Shown: in pieces, positions 1 through 7,993 of the stretch
Numbering within the stretch: the stretch's first letter is position 1
Layout of the letters: the number at the start of each line of letters is the position of its first letter
Source: Hyphomicrobium_A sp035517115
GTDB lineage: Bacteria > Pseudomonadota > Alphaproteobacteria > Rhizobiales > Hyphomicrobiaceae
NCBI GenBank assembly: GCA_035517115.1
Contig: DATIZL010000086.1
Location: forward strand, 1-15,919
Reading direction: 5' to 3'
Length of the DNA stretch: 15,919 bases
The notes under the pieces: generated by a model
The model's database searches: none
The model's input: the letters and a program-made list of their open reading frames with translations, nothing else
What the model was told of the DNA's origin: nothing
Position numbers and translations under genes: made by a program

Positions 1-247
1 CGCCGCCGGAAACCGGACCCGCTAGGTGTGCGGCAAACGGCCCCGCCGCCGCCTCGTAGCGGTCGCGATCGCTTGGATGAATGACGACCTGGGTGCGGTC
101 GATTTGGGGGTGATGGGCCAGCACGCGGAGCGAGTGGGCCAACACCGGGGCGCCGGCAAGTGGGAGATACTGCTTGGGAATATCGCTCTGGCCGCGCAGG
201 CGCTCGCCCCGGCCGCCCGCCACAATTACCGCTACCGTCGTTGCCAT
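1..247 (-). CDS. ispD: IspD-type 2-C-methyl-D-erythritol 4-phosphate cytidylyltransferase, N-terminal part (possibly bifunctional IspDF); truncated by window edge
   Basis: The minus strand encodes about 82 residues starting at ATG 247 and running off the left edge. The N-terminus has the nucleotide-binding signature of IspD, VAGGRGERLRG (residues 9-19), followed by IPKQYLPLAG and VLAHSLRVL, the standard CTP-binding loop and first helix of the family. IspD transfers CMP to 2-C-methyl-D-erythritol 4-phosphate in the cytosolic MEP isoprenoid pathway. In many alphaproteobacteria it is fused to IspF; the C-terminus is outside the window, so fusion cannot be judged. It is divergent from dusB, with a 177-bp shared control region. 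No strong ribosome binding site is visible upstream of the ATG, so the start is inferred from the family motif position. Confidence 0.9.
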   Translation of the reverse strand, partial: MATTVAVIVAGGRGERLRGQSDIPKQYLPLAGAPVLAHSLRVLAHHPQIDRTQVVIHPSDRDRYEAAAGPFAAHLAGPVSGG

Positions 248-330
248 CGCCGCTCGAGCCGAGAAAGGTGCGAGCCTTGCTTAGACGCCCCAGCCGCGCC
301 GGGCAATGTGGGGACGGGCATTGTTCGCGC

Positions 331-359
331 TTGCGAAATAATTGGCTTACCCCTATTCT
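331..359 (+). promoter_or_regulatory. Candidate sigma-70-type promoter for dusB-ntrB-ntrC
   Basis: TTGCGA at 331-336 and TATTCT at 354-359 are separated by exactly 17 bp. Each matches the housekeeping consensus at four of six positions. The pair lies 65 bp upstream of the dusB start in the divergent ispD/dusB spacer. It is the best-spaced pair I found in the spacer. It is prediction only. Confidence 0.45.
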
Positions 360-375
360 GCACAAATCAAGGGCA
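359..375 (+). promoter_or_regulatory. Candidate NtrC-binding dyad overlapping the start of dusB-ntrBC transcription
   Basis: TGCAC (359-363), seven bases, then GGGCA (371-375). The enhancer consensus for NtrC dimers is TGCAC-N7-GTGCA, so the left half is perfect and the right half has one mismatch. It begins at the last base of the candidate -10 and would cover the transcription start, a position suited to repression. NtrC autorepression of the nifR3/dusB-ntrB-ntrC operon is known in rhizobia; applying it here is inference. Confidence 0.45.
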
Positions 376-386
376 CCTTCTCTTCT

Positions 387-403
387 TGCCTATTTGATAG
401 GCA
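387..403 (+). promoter_or_regulatory. Perfect inverted repeat / leader hairpin upstream of dusB
   Basis: TGCCTAT (387-393), loop TTG, ATAGGCA (397-403) form a perfect 7-bp stem. It lies in the presumed 5' leader, ending 5 bases before GGAG (409-412), the only Shine-Dalgarno-like sequence at a plausible distance from the dusB ATG at 425. It could be an RNA hairpin affecting translation or a protein-binding dyad. No U-tract follows, so it is not an intrinsic terminator. Confidence 0.5.
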
Positions 404-424
404 GTTCCGGAGATCCCCGTAGGA

Positions 425-1426
425 ATGCTCGCTGCCGCCCTCAAGATCGGCCGCCTCTCCGTGCCGAACGCTGCCTTTCTCGCGCCCATGACGGGTGTGA
501 CCGACCTACCGTTCCGACGGCTGGCGCACCGGCTTGGCGCAGGACTCGTGGTGTCGGAGATGGTCGCGTGCGAGGACCTCGTGCGCCAGCGCGCCGATGT
601 GGTGCGGCGCGCCTCCGGCTCCGACCTCAAACCGTACGTCATCCAGCTCGTGGGTCGCGAAAGCCGTTGGATGGAGGAGGGGGCCCGCATCGCGGAAGGG
701 CTGGGCGCCGACGTCGTCGACATCAATATGGGCTGCCCGGCGCGCGAGGTGACGGGCAAGCTTTCGGGCAGCGCGCTGATGCGCGACCTCGACCACGCCT
801 TGAGCCTCATCGCCGCGGTGGTGCGCGCCGTGCGCGTTCCCGTGACGCTCAAGATGCGGCTTGGCTGGGACGAGAAGAGCCGCAATGCGCCTGAGCTTGC
901 CAAACGCGCAGAAGGGGCCGGCGTGCAGCTCATCACGGTGCATGGACGCACGCGCTGCCAGTTCTTCAAGGGCCGCGCCGATTGGAGCGCGGTCAAGGAG
1001 GTGACCCGCGCCGTCTCCGTCCCGGTCATCGTCAACGGTGACATCGAAACGGCGGAGCACGCGCGGGTTGCACTTGAAGCCTCCGCAGCGTCGGGCGTCA
1101 TGGTCGGCCGCGGGGCCTACGGCGCACCGTGGCTGCCCGGCCGTATCGCGCACTACCTCGCATCGGGCCGTCTGCCCGCCGCCCCGCCCCACGCGGAGCA
1201 GGGCCGCATCGCGCGCGAGCACGTCGACAGCATGCTCTCGCACTACGGCACGAGCCTTGGGCTGCGCAACGCCCGCAAGCATATCGGCTGGTACCTGGAA
1301 AAGAGCGGCCGCGCGGGCGACATGGTCAAGTCCTGGCGCAAACGGCTGTGCACCGAGGAGAGCGCGCCGCGCGTGCTGCAGGGGCTTGCCGATTTCTACG
1401 CAGAGGCCTGCGAGGCGGCGGCATGA
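425..1426 (+). CDS. dusB: tRNA-dihydrouridine synthase DusB (NifR3 family)
   Basis: A 333-residue flavoprotein that reduces specific uridines in tRNA to dihydrouridine, using FMN and NADPH, in the cytosol. The N-terminal FMN-binding motif LAPMTGVTDLPFRRL lies near residues 19-33. The catalytic signature NMGCPAREV has its active-site cysteine at C104. The substrate and flavin contacts LKMRLGW and HGRTRCQFFKGRADW follow in the usual order, and the C-terminal helical tRNA-binding domain includes RKHIGWYLE. Length matches the family. The start at 425 places the APM motif at the usual distance; GGAG at 409-412 is a weak, slightly distant ribosome binding site. Its stop overlaps the ntrB start (ATGA at 1423-1426), implying translational coupling. 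This dusB-ntrB-ntrC order, formerly called nifR3, is standard in alphaproteobacteria. Confidence 0.95.
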   Translation: MLAAALKIGRLSVPNAAFLAPMTGVTDLPFRRLAHRLGAGLVVSEMVACEDLVRQRADVVRRASGSDLKPYVIQLVGRESRWMEEGARIAEGLGADVVDINMGCPAREVTGKLSGSALMRDLDHALSLIAAVVRAVRVPVTLKMRLGWDEKSRNAPELAKRAEGAGVQLITVHGRTRCQFFKGRADWSAVKEVTRAVSVPVIVNGDIETAEHARVALEASAASGVMVGRGAYGAPWLPGRIAHYLASGRLPAAPPHAEQGRIAREHVDSMLSHYGTSLGLRNARKHIGWYLEKSGRAGDMVKSWRKRLCTEESAPRVLQGLADFYAEACEAAA

Positions 1427-2574
1427 GCAAGACCGCGACAAGCGCCCGACCTCAGACCCCGGCGCGGCGCCCCGTCGAGCACGATCTCCTGCTCGCGGCG
1501 TTGCCGCATCCGATCCTCGTGCTCGCGGAGGAGAACCGCATAATCTATGCGAACGCCGCGGCCGAAGCGTTCCTTTCGACCGGCATCGCGCTCCTAAAGC
1601 GCGTGCGGCTCGACGATGTGCTGGGCTTCGGCTGCCCGTTGTTGGCGCTTGTCGAGCAGGTGCGCCGCTCGGGCTCCACGCTCAACGAGTACAGCGTCGA
1701 GATCTCGACCCCCAAGCTGCCGGGACCGAAGCTCGTCGACGTCTACGGTGGCCCCTTTGCCGATCAGCCGGGCCTCGTGGTGCTCATGCTGCAGCAACGC
1801 AACATGGCGCAGATGATCGAGCGCCAGCTCACGCACCGCGCCGCCGCGCGCTCCGCGTCGGGCCTTGCCTCCGTGCTCGCCCACGAGATCAAGAACCCGC
1901 TGTCGGGCATTCGCGGCGCCGCCCAGCTGCTCGAGGCGGGCCTATCGGATTCCGATCGCGCGCTGACCCAGCTCATCTGCTCGGAGACGGATCGCATCCG
2001 CAACCTGGTCGACCGCATGGAGGTGTTCGGCGACGAGCGCCCGCTGGTGAAGGAGCCGGTCAACATCCACGACGTGCTCGAGCACGTGCGCCGCATCTCG
2101 GAGACGGGCTTTGCGCGCGGCATCCGCATCACCGAGGACTACGATCCGTCGCTGCCGCCCGTGCCCGGCAACCGCGACAAGCTGGTGCAGGCCTTCTTGA
2201 ACCTCACCAAGAACGCGGCGGAAGCGATCGGGGACGACAAGCAGCAGGGCCGCATCGTCATGCAGACCTCGTTTCGGCCGGGTGTCCGCCTGTCGATGCA
2301 GGGCGCCGACACCCGCATCAGCCTGCCGCTGATGATCCAGATCGAGGACAACGGGCCCGGCGTTCCCGATCACCTGAAGGAGCACCTGTTCGATCCCTTC
2401 GTCACGACCAAGCCCTACGGGACCGGGCTCGGCCTCGCCCTCGTCGCCAAGATCATCAACGACCACGGCGGCATCATCGAGTGCGACAGCGAGCCGTCCC
2501 GCACCATCTTTCGCGTCCTCTTGCCCCTGCAAGACCGCGCGCCCGCACCGACCCAACGCTCGAGCCCGAGGTAA
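1423..2574 (+). CDS. ntrB: Nitrogen regulation sensor histidine kinase/phosphatase NtrB (GlnL)
   Basis: A soluble two-component kinase of 383 residues that, under PII control, phosphorylates or dephosphorylates NtrC according to nitrogen status. No membrane segment is seen. An N-terminal PAS domain (about residues 18-130, with LPHPILVLAEENRIIYAN) precedes a HisKA dimerisation domain whose phospho-acceptor is H154 in LAHEIKNPLSGIRGAAQLL. The ATPase domain carries the N-box asparagine N264 (NLTKNAAEA), the G1 box DNGPGVP (309-315) and the G2 box GTGLGLALV (333-341). Start ATG 1423 was chosen over longer in-frame extensions because those lie inside dusB; the ATGA overlap supports it. ntrC follows after 3 bp. 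All catalytic residues are intact. Confidence 0.97.
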   Translation: MSKTATSARPQTPARRPVEHDLLLAALPHPILVLAEENRIIYANAAAEAFLSTGIALLKRVRLDDVLGFGCPLLALVEQVRRSGSTLNEYSVEISTPKLPGPKLVDVYGGPFADQPGLVVLMLQQRNMAQMIERQLTHRAAARSASGLASVLAHEIKNPLSGIRGAAQLLEAGLSDSDRALTQLICSETDRIRNLVDRMEVFGDERPLVKEPVNIHDVLEHVRRISETGFARGIRITEDYDPSLPPVPGNRDKLVQAFLNLTKNAAEAIGDDKQQGRIVMQTSFRPGVRLSMQGADTRISLPLMIQIEDNGPGVPDHLKEHLFDPFVTTKPYGTGLGLALVAKIINDHGGIIECDSEPSRTIFRVLLPLQDRAPAPTQRSSPR

Positions 2575-2577
2575 GAC

Positions 2578-4026
2578 ATGGCCCGTGGCACCGTTCTCAT
2601 TGCCGACGACGACACCGCGATCCGCACGGTACTCAATCAGGCGCTCGCCCGCGCCGGCTACGCTCCGCGCGCCACCGGCAATGCCACCACGCTGTGGCGC
2701 TGGGTGAGCCAGGGCGAGGGCGACGTCGTGCTCACGGACGTGGTGATGCCGGACGAGAACGCGTTCGACCTCATCCCGCGCATCAAGAAGATCCGCCCCG
2801 AGCTGCCGATCATCGTGATGAGCGCGCAGAATACGTTGATGACGGCGCTCACGGCGGCCGAGAAGGGCGCCTACGAGTATCTGCCCAAGCCCTTCGATCT
2901 CAACGAGGTTGTTGCTGTGGTCGGCCGCGCGCTGACCCAGCCGGGGCGCCGCCTGCAGCGCCCAACCCAGGAGATCGAGAACGAGGAGCTGCCGCTCATC
3001 GGGCGCTCCCCGGCGATGCAGGAGATCTACCGCGTGCTGGCGCGGCTCACGCAGACCGATCTCACGGTCATGATCAACGGCGAGAGCGGCACCGGCAAGG
3101 AGCTCGTCGCGCGCGTGCTGCACGACTACGGACGCCGCCGGCAGGGCCCCTTCGTGGCGATCAACATGGCGGCGATCCCGCGCGAGCTCGTCGAGAGCGA
3201 GCTGTTCGGGCACGAGAAGGGCGCCTTCACCGGCGCGCAGACGCGCACGCAAGGGCGCTTCGAGCAGGCCGAAGGCGGCACGCTGTTCCTGGACGAGATC
3301 GGGGACATGCCGCTCGATGCGCAGACACGCCTTTTGCGCGTGCTGCAGGAGGGCGAGTACACCACCGTCGGCGGGCGCACGCCGATCAAGACCAACGTGC
3401 GCATCATCGCCGCCACCCACCGCGACCTCAAAGCACAGATCCAGCAGGGGCTCTTCCGCGAGGACCTGTTCTATCGCTTGAACGTGGTGCCGATCCGCAT
3501 CCCGCCTTTGCGCGAGCGCCTGGAGGACGTCGGCGACCTCGTGCGCCACTTCCTGCGTCAGGCCGCGCGCGAGGGACTGGGCCAGAAGTCGATCGAGGCC
3601 GCCGCCATCGATCGGCTCAAGGCGCACCCCTGGCCTGGCAATATCCGCGAGCTCGAGAACTTCGTGCGCCGCGTCGCCGCTCTCTACACCCAGGACACGC
3701 TGACCGCCCCGATCATCGAGCAGGAGCTGGCCGAGGCGCTTCCCGAGAAGTCGGGGGACCGCGGTTCGGCCGACGCCAAGGATCTGAGCGAGCAAGTCGA
3801 GCGCTACCTGACCGGATACTTCGCCGGCTTCGGCAAGGAGCTGCCTCCACCCGGGCTCTACGAGCGGGTCATCCGCCAGGTGGAGCTGCCGCTGCTCACG
3901 GCTGCGCTCGCGGCGACTCGCGGCAACCAGATCCGCGCGGCCGAACTTCTGGGATTAAACCGCAACACGCTGCGCTCCCGCATCCGGGCCCTGGATATTC
4001 GCGTATTCCGGACGCCTCAGCCCTAA
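2578..4026 (+). CDS. ntrC: Nitrogen regulation response regulator NtrC (sigma-54-dependent activator)
   Basis: A 482-residue transcription activator in three domains. The receiver (about 1-120) has acidic pocket D10-D12, phospho-acceptor D54 (LTDVVMP) and conserved K in LPKPFD. The AAA+ domain has Walker A GESGTGKE (168-175), the sigma-54 contact loop GAFTGA (215-220), Walker B GGTLFLDEIGD and a WPGNIRELEN sensor region. The C-terminal Fis-like DNA-binding domain ends with an RGNQIRAAELLGLNRNTLR helix-turn-helix. Phosphorylation by NtrB drives oligomerisation and sigma-54 promoter opening for nitrogen-scavenging genes. The linker preceding the HTH (about 390-440) includes the ELPPPGLYERV segment common in alphaproteobacterial NtrC. 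It starts 3 bp after ntrB, with GAGG inside the ntrB end as likely ribosome binding site. Confidence 0.97.
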   Translation: MARGTVLIADDDTAIRTVLNQALARAGYAPRATGNATTLWRWVSQGEGDVVLTDVVMPDENAFDLIPRIKKIRPELPIIVMSAQNTLMTALTAAEKGAYEYLPKPFDLNEVVAVVGRALTQPGRRLQRPTQEIENEELPLIGRSPAMQEIYRVLARLTQTDLTVMINGESGTGKELVARVLHDYGRRRQGPFVAINMAAIPRELVESELFGHEKGAFTGAQTRTQGRFEQAEGGTLFLDEIGDMPLDAQTRLLRVLQEGEYTTVGGRTPIKTNVRIIAATHRDLKAQIQQGLFREDLFYRLNVVPIRIPPLRERLEDVGDLVRHFLRQAAREGLGQKSIEAAAIDRLKAHPWPGNIRELENFVRRVAALYTQDTLTAPIIEQELAEALPEKSGDRGSADAKDLSEQVERYLTGYFAGFGKELPPPGLYERVIRQVELPLLTAALAATRGNQIRAAELLGLNRNTLRSRIRALDIRVFRTPQP

Positions 4027-4076
4027 AATCACAAGGCCAATGCCCTTGATTTACAACGACAAGCGCGCCGCGCTTG
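4026..4076 (+). terminator. Two tandem hairpins after ntrC, possible weak terminator
   Basis: Hairpin one: AAAT (4026-4029), CAAGG (4032-4036), loop, CCTTG (4044-4048), ATTT (4049-4052), with a 2-base bulge. Hairpin two: CAAGCGC (4060-4066), loop GCC, GCGCTTG (4070-4076), a perfect 7-bp stem. Neither is followed by a clear U-tract, so efficiency is doubtful and ntrY may be partly co-transcribed with ntrBC. Confidence 0.35.
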
Positions 4077-4119
4077 CCTCGTCGGGCATCTTGCGTTACC
4101 CATCGGACACGTCGCGAAA

Positions 4120-4147
4120 ATGTCACAGTCTGTTGTTTTGGTATGAA
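4120..4147 (+). promoter_or_regulatory. Candidate promoter for ntrY-ntrX
   Basis: In the 240-bp ntrC/ntrY spacer (4027-4266), ATGTCA (4120-4125) lies 16 bp before TATGAA (4142-4147), with a TG dinucleotide (4139-4140) in extended -10 position. Each hexamer matches consensus at four of six positions. It lies about 120 bp upstream of ntrY. The rest of the spacer holds the hairpins after ntrC and no gene. No sigma-54 (-24/-12) element with correct spacing was found. Confidence 0.3.
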
Positions 4148-4266
4148 CCAATCGCCGATGGCCGCGGGAGAATTGCGCCAAGCCCCTGTTGCCGATCCCG
4201 GCTGTGACCCCCGACGCGAGACCCTAAGAGACACTTAGTCCGCCCCTGGATTTAAGAGTTTGCAGC

Positions 4267-6570
4267 ATGCCGGACGCCGACGTCGCAGTGCAGCGCCGTC
4301 CTGACCTCGGTGACGAGCCCTCCGCCCTCAACCCGGGCGATCGGGCCGTCCGCATCGGCGCGGGAATCGTCCTGCTCTCGCTGACCTCTGCCTTCGCCAC
4401 CTACCTCATCCTGACCGGGCTGACGCCTATCCCGCCCCGCGGCGAGGTCGTGCTCATCGTGCTTTTCGTCAACGTCGTGCTCATCATCGCGATGATCGCG
4501 CTATTGACGTGGCAGGTGATCGGCCTGGCCCGCGCTTGGCGCGAGCGCATTCCTGGTGCCCGTCTGCACATCCGCATCGTGGCGCTGTTCAGCATCATCG
4601 CGGCGCTGCCGACCTTGCTGCTCGCCGTCGGCGCCACCGTGACCTTCTCGCGCTCCCTCGACAGCTGGTTCTCCAACCGCACGCGCGAGATCGTGTCGAG
4701 CTCGCTCGACGTTGCCGCCGCCTATCTCGACGAGCACGGCCAGGTGATCCGCACCGACATCGTCAACATGGCCCGCGACCTCGACACGGCGGCCGATTCC
4801 ATCGGCGGAGACGCGAGCAAGCTGCAACGGCTGGTCATGGTGCAGGCAGGCCTGCGCGAGCTGCCCGCCGCTTACGTGATCGAGCGCGACGGCAGCCCCG
4901 TCGTCGAAGCGACCGAGAATGCGAAGTTGACCTACAAGGCGCCCCCGGCCGCCGCGATCGAGCAAGCCGAAGCTGGGCAGGTGCCACTCTTGATGCCGAC
5001 CGCCACGAGCTACCGCGTTGCGGCCTTGACCAAGCTGGAGAGGTACCCGGGCAAGTACCTCTATGTCGCGCGTGGAGTGAGCCCCACGGTGATCAACCAC
5101 CTGCGGCTCACCGAGCAGAACGTGGATGAGTTCAACCGGCTGCGCAGGGCGCGCGGCGGGCTCAAGGTCGCGCACGCGCTCATGTACCTGATGACCTCGA
5201 TGACGGCGCTCTTGGCCGCGATCTGGGTCGGCATGTGGTTCGCCGGACGCTTCGTGGCGCCGATCCGCCGCCTCATCGCCGGCGCGCAGGAGGTGTCGAA
5301 GGGCAACCTCATGGTTGAGCTGCCGGAGAAGCGCGGCGAGGGCGACCTGCGGCGGCTGTCGAAAACGTTCAACACGATGACGCGCGAGTTGAAACACCAG
5401 CGCGACGCGCTCGTGACCGCCAATGAACAGCTCTTGGAGCGGCGTCAGTTCATGGAGGCGGTGCTGTCGGGCGTCTCCGCCGGCGTCATCGGCCTCGACA
5501 GCCAGGATCGCATCACCCTTGTCAGCCGCGCGGCGGTCGATCTCCTCGGCCTCGCCGACAGCGATCTCGTCGGCAAGAAGCTCAAGGAGGTGCTGCCCGC
5601 CTTCGCCGCGGTGCTCAATAAGATGGAGGAGCACACGCTCAAGATCCGCGCGCAGGAGGAGGTCACCTACCAGCGCCGCGGGGATGAGCGCACGTTCGCC
5701 GTGATGGTGACGCGCGAGAGCGCGAGCGGCGGCGACGTCGGCTCGGTCGTGACCTTCGACGACGTGACCGACCTCGTGGTGGCGCAGCGCACCGCCGCCT
5801 GGGCGGACGTGGCGCGGCGCATCGCGCACGAGATCAAGAACCCGCTGACGCCGATCCAGCTTTCCGCCGAGCGCCTGCGTAAGAAGTACGCCAAGATCAT
5901 CACCACCGATCGCGAGACCTTCGACAAGCTGACGACCACCATCGAGCGCCAGGTCGGCGACCTCAAGACCATGGTCGACGAGTTCGCCGAGTTCGCGCGC
6001 ATGCCCAAGCCCGAGATGGCGCGCCACGATCTGCGCCACGCGGTGCAGGAGCCGATCGTGCTGTTCCGCGAGGGCCACCCCGACATCCAGTACGTGCTGC
6101 GCATGCCGGACAAGCCGCTCATCATGTCGTTCGACCGCCGGCTCATTACGCGCGCCGTCACCAACCTCGTGAAGAATGCCAGCGAAGCGGTCGAAGCCGC
6201 CAAGGAGAGCCACGCCGAGACCAACGGCTGGCGCGGCCGCATCGAGACGATCGTCACGCCGCAGTCGGACCGCGTGATGATCGAGGTGATCGACAACGGC
6301 ATCGGGCTGCCCAAGCAGAACCGCGCACGCCTGCTCGAGCCCTACGTCACCACGAAGGGGCACAAGGGCACGGGCCTCGGCCTCGCCATGGTGCAGAAGA
6401 TCACCGAGCAGCACGGCGGTACGCTCACGCTCGAGGACGCACCCTCCGCGCCGGGCCGCGCGAGCGGCGCCCTCATCCGCATTACGCTGCCTCTGGACGA
6501 TGCGCACGTCTCCGCGCGAGCGGAGCCGTCACCCCCCCAAAGCCAACAAACCCCGGCCCACCAGGCCTGA
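4267..6570 (+). CDS. ntrY: Membrane-bound sensor histidine kinase NtrY
   Basis: A 767-residue transmembrane kinase partnered with NtrX, linked in alphaproteobacteria to nitrogen, redox and envelope signalling. Three membrane segments lie near residues 31-52, 60-82 and 103-127. A periplasmic sensing region of about 170 residues follows, and a fourth segment (about 304-327) leads into HAMP (about 328-380) and then PAS (about 390-500). HisKA has phospho-acceptor H521 in IAHEIKNPLTPIQLSAERLR. The ATPase domain has N-box N637 (NLVKNASEA), G1 DNGIGLP (676-682) and G2 GTGLGLAMV (701-709). All catalytic motifs are intact. Start ATG 4267 has a modest AAGAG at 4254-4258. ntrX begins 25 bp after the stop. 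Differing from NtrB in being membrane-anchored and larger, it is clearly NtrY rather than a second NtrB. Confidence 0.96.
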   Translation: MPDADVAVQRRPDLGDEPSALNPGDRAVRIGAGIVLLSLTSAFATYLILTGLTPIPPRGEVVLIVLFVNVVLIIAMIALLTWQVIGLARAWRERIPGARLHIRIVALFSIIAALPTLLLAVGATVTFSRSLDSWFSNRTREIVSSSLDVAAAYLDEHGQVIRTDIVNMARDLDTAADSIGGDASKLQRLVMVQAGLRELPAAYVIERDGSPVVEATENAKLTYKAPPAAAIEQAEAGQVPLLMPTATSYRVAALTKLERYPGKYLYVARGVSPTVINHLRLTEQNVDEFNRLRRARGGLKVAHALMYLMTSMTALLAAIWVGMWFAGRFVAPIRRLIAGAQEVSKGNLMVELPEKRGEGDLRRLSKTFNTMTRELKHQRDALVTANEQLLERRQFMEAVLSGVSAGVIGLDSQDRITLVSRAAVDLLGLADSDLVGKKLKEVLPAFAAVLNKMEEHTLKIRAQEEVTYQRRGDERTFAVMVTRESASGGDVGSVVTFDDVTDLVVAQRTAAWADVARRIAHEIKNPLTPIQLSAERLRKKYAKIITTDRETFDKLTTTIERQVGDLKTMVDEFAEFARMPKPEMARHDLRHAVQEPIVLFREGHPDIQYVLRMPDKPLIMSFDRRLITRAVTNLVKNASEAVEAAKESHAETNGWRGRIETIVTPQSDRVMIEVIDNGIGLPKQNRARLLEPYVTTKGHKGTGLGLAMVQKITEQHGGTLTLEDAPSAPGRASGALIRITLPLDDAHVSARAEPSPPQSQQTPAHQA

Positions 6571-6583
6571 CCGAATTCGATCG

Positions 6584-6589
6584 AAGGAG
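6584..6589 (+). promoter_or_regulatory. Ribosome binding site deciding the ntrX start
   Basis: AAGGAG lies 6 bases before ATG 6596. It fixes the ntrX start there rather than at an in-frame ATG at 6500, which would lie within the 3' end of ntrY and add 32 residues of low-complexity sequence ahead of the receiver domain. Confidence 0.85.
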
Positions 6590-6595
6590 CGACCG

Positions 6596-7993
6596 ATGCC
6601 AGCAGATATCCTCATCGTCGATGACGAGGCCGACATTCGCGATCTCGTGGCTGGCATCCTCGAGGACGAGGGCCACAACGCGCGGCTCGCGCGCGACAGC
6701 GACGAGGCGCTGCGTGCAATCGAGGAGCGGCGCCCGCATCTCGTCATCCTCGATATCTGGCTGCAGGGAAGCCGTCTCGACGGGCTGGAGGTGCTCTCCT
6801 ACATCAAGCGCAGCTACCCCGATTTGCCTGTCGTCATCATCTCCGGTCACGGCAACATCGAGACGGCGGTCACCGCCATCAAGCGCGGCGCCTACGACTA
6901 CATCGAGAAGCCGTTCAAGGCCGACCGGCTGATCCTCGTGACGCTGCGCGCACTCGAAGCTTCCCAGTTGAAGCGCGAGGTCAAGGAGCTGCGCGAGCGC
7001 TCCCACGTCAGCGCCGAGATGATCGGCAAGTCGTCCGCCATCAACCAGCTGCGCAACGCCATCGACCGCGTGGCGCCGACCAACAGCCGCATCCTGATCC
7101 GCGGCCCCTCGGGCTCGGGCAAGGAGCTCGCGGCCCGCGCCATCCACTTGAAGTCGGCGCGCGCGGAGGCGCCCTTCGTCGTGCTCAACGCGGCCGCCAT
7201 GGCGCCCGACCGCGTCGAGGAGGAGCTGTTCGGCACGGAGGACCGCTCGGGCGCCCCACGCAAGGTCGGCGCGCTCGAGGAGGCCCACGGCGGCACGCTC
7301 TATATCGACGAGATCGCCGACATGCCGATCGAGACGCAGGGCAAGGTCTTGCGCGTGCTGGTCGAGCAGAAGTTCCTGCGCTTGGGCGGGGCGCAGAAAG
7401 TGGCGGTCGACGTGCGCATCATCTCCTCCACCAGCCGCGACCTCGAGCGCGAGATCGCCGAGGGCCGCTTCCGCGAGGACCTTTACCACCGCCTGAACGT
7501 TGTGCCGCTGCGCGTGCCGGGGCTTGCGGAGCGCCGCGAGGACATCCCCGACCTCATCCAGTATTTCGTCGGCCAGCTCTCGAGCGCCTCCGGCCTTGCT
7601 CCCCGCCGTATCGGGGAGGACGCCATCGCCGTGCTGCAGGCGCACGACTGGCCGGGCAACGTGCGCGAGCTCAGGAACAACATCGAGCGGCTAATGATCC
7701 TCGCCGGCGGCGATCCCAACACCGTCATCACCGCGGACATGCTGCCCGAGGAGATCGGCTCCAACGTGCCGCTGCCCGTCAACGGCGGCGCCGAGCACCT
7801 CATGTCGCTGCCGTTGCGCGAGGCGCGCGAGATCTTCGAACGCGAGTACCTGCTCGCCCAGATCAACCGCTTCGGCGGCAACATCTCGCGCACGGCCGAG
7901 TTCGTCGGCATGGAGCGCTCCGCTCTCCATCGCAAGCTCAGGGCGCTGGGCGTCTCCTCCGAGCACCGCACGGCGGAGATGCGCCAGGCGTGA
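6596..7993 (+). CDS. ntrX: Response regulator NtrX (NtrC-like, lacking the GAFTGA loop)
   Basis: A 465-residue response regulator cognate to NtrY. The receiver (about 1-120) has acidic residues D9-D10, phospho-acceptor D53 (VILDIWL) and K in YIEKPF. The AAA+ core has Walker A GPSGSGKE (170-177) and Walker B GGTLYIDEIAD, and WPGNVRELRN is conserved. Where sigma-54 activators carry GAFTGA, this protein reads FGTEDRSGAPRKVGALEEA, so the sigma-54 contact loop is missing. This agrees with NtrX acting as a DNA-binding regulator with sigma-70-type promoters; that role is inferred. The C-terminal Fis-like helix-turn-helix is FGGNISRTAEFVGMERSALHRKL. It follows ntrY by 25 bp and is followed by the aminotransferase gene after 42 bp. 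Many relatives have trkA directly downstream of ntrX; none is present here. Confidence 0.96.
   Translation: MPADILIVDDEADIRDLVAGILEDEGHNARLARDSDEALRAIEERRPHLVILDIWLQGSRLDGLEVLSYIKRSYPDLPVVIISGHGNIETAVTAIKRGAYDYIEKPFKADRLILVTLRALEASQLKREVKELRERSHVSAEMIGKSSAINQLRNAIDRVAPTNSRILIRGPSGSGKELAARAIHLKSARAEAPFVVLNAAAMAPDRVEEELFGTEDRSGAPRKVGALEEAHGGTLYIDEIADMPIETQGKVLRVLVEQKFLRLGGAQKVAVDVRIISSTSRDLEREIAEGRFREDLYHRLNVVPLRVPGLAERREDIPDLIQYFVGQLSSASGLAPRRIGEDAIAVLQAHDWPGNVRELRNNIERLMILAGGDPNTVITADMLPEEIGSNVPLPVNGGAEHLMSLPLREAREIFEREYLLAQINRFGGNISRTAEFVGMERSALHRKLRALGVSSEHRTAEMRQA

Noticed and set aside
1942..3795. A 617-codon minus-strand open frame antisense to ntrB/ntrC.
   Set aside because: It is antisense shadow of two well-supported genes, with no recognisable domain.
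1038..4049. A 1003-codon open frame overlapping dusB, ntrB and ntrC.
   Set aside because: It is an out-of-frame shadow in GC-rich coding DNA, with Arg/Ala/Pro-rich low-complexity product, while the other frames encode complete recognised proteins.
4100..4161. 7-bp inverted repeat CCATCGG / CCGATGG in the ntrC/ntrY spacer.
   Set aside because: The arms are 48 bp apart and do not extend; a match this short over that distance is easily chance.
4140..4190. Possible sigma-54 (-24/-12) promoter, TGGCCGC...TTGC, upstream of ntrY.
   Set aside because: The GG-to-GC spacing is 13 rather than the required 10 bases.
6500..6595. In-frame upstream ATG that would extend ntrX by 32 residues.
   Set aside because: It lies inside ntrY, encodes Pro/Arg-rich sequence foreign to receiver domains, and AAGGAG sits ideally before ATG 6596.
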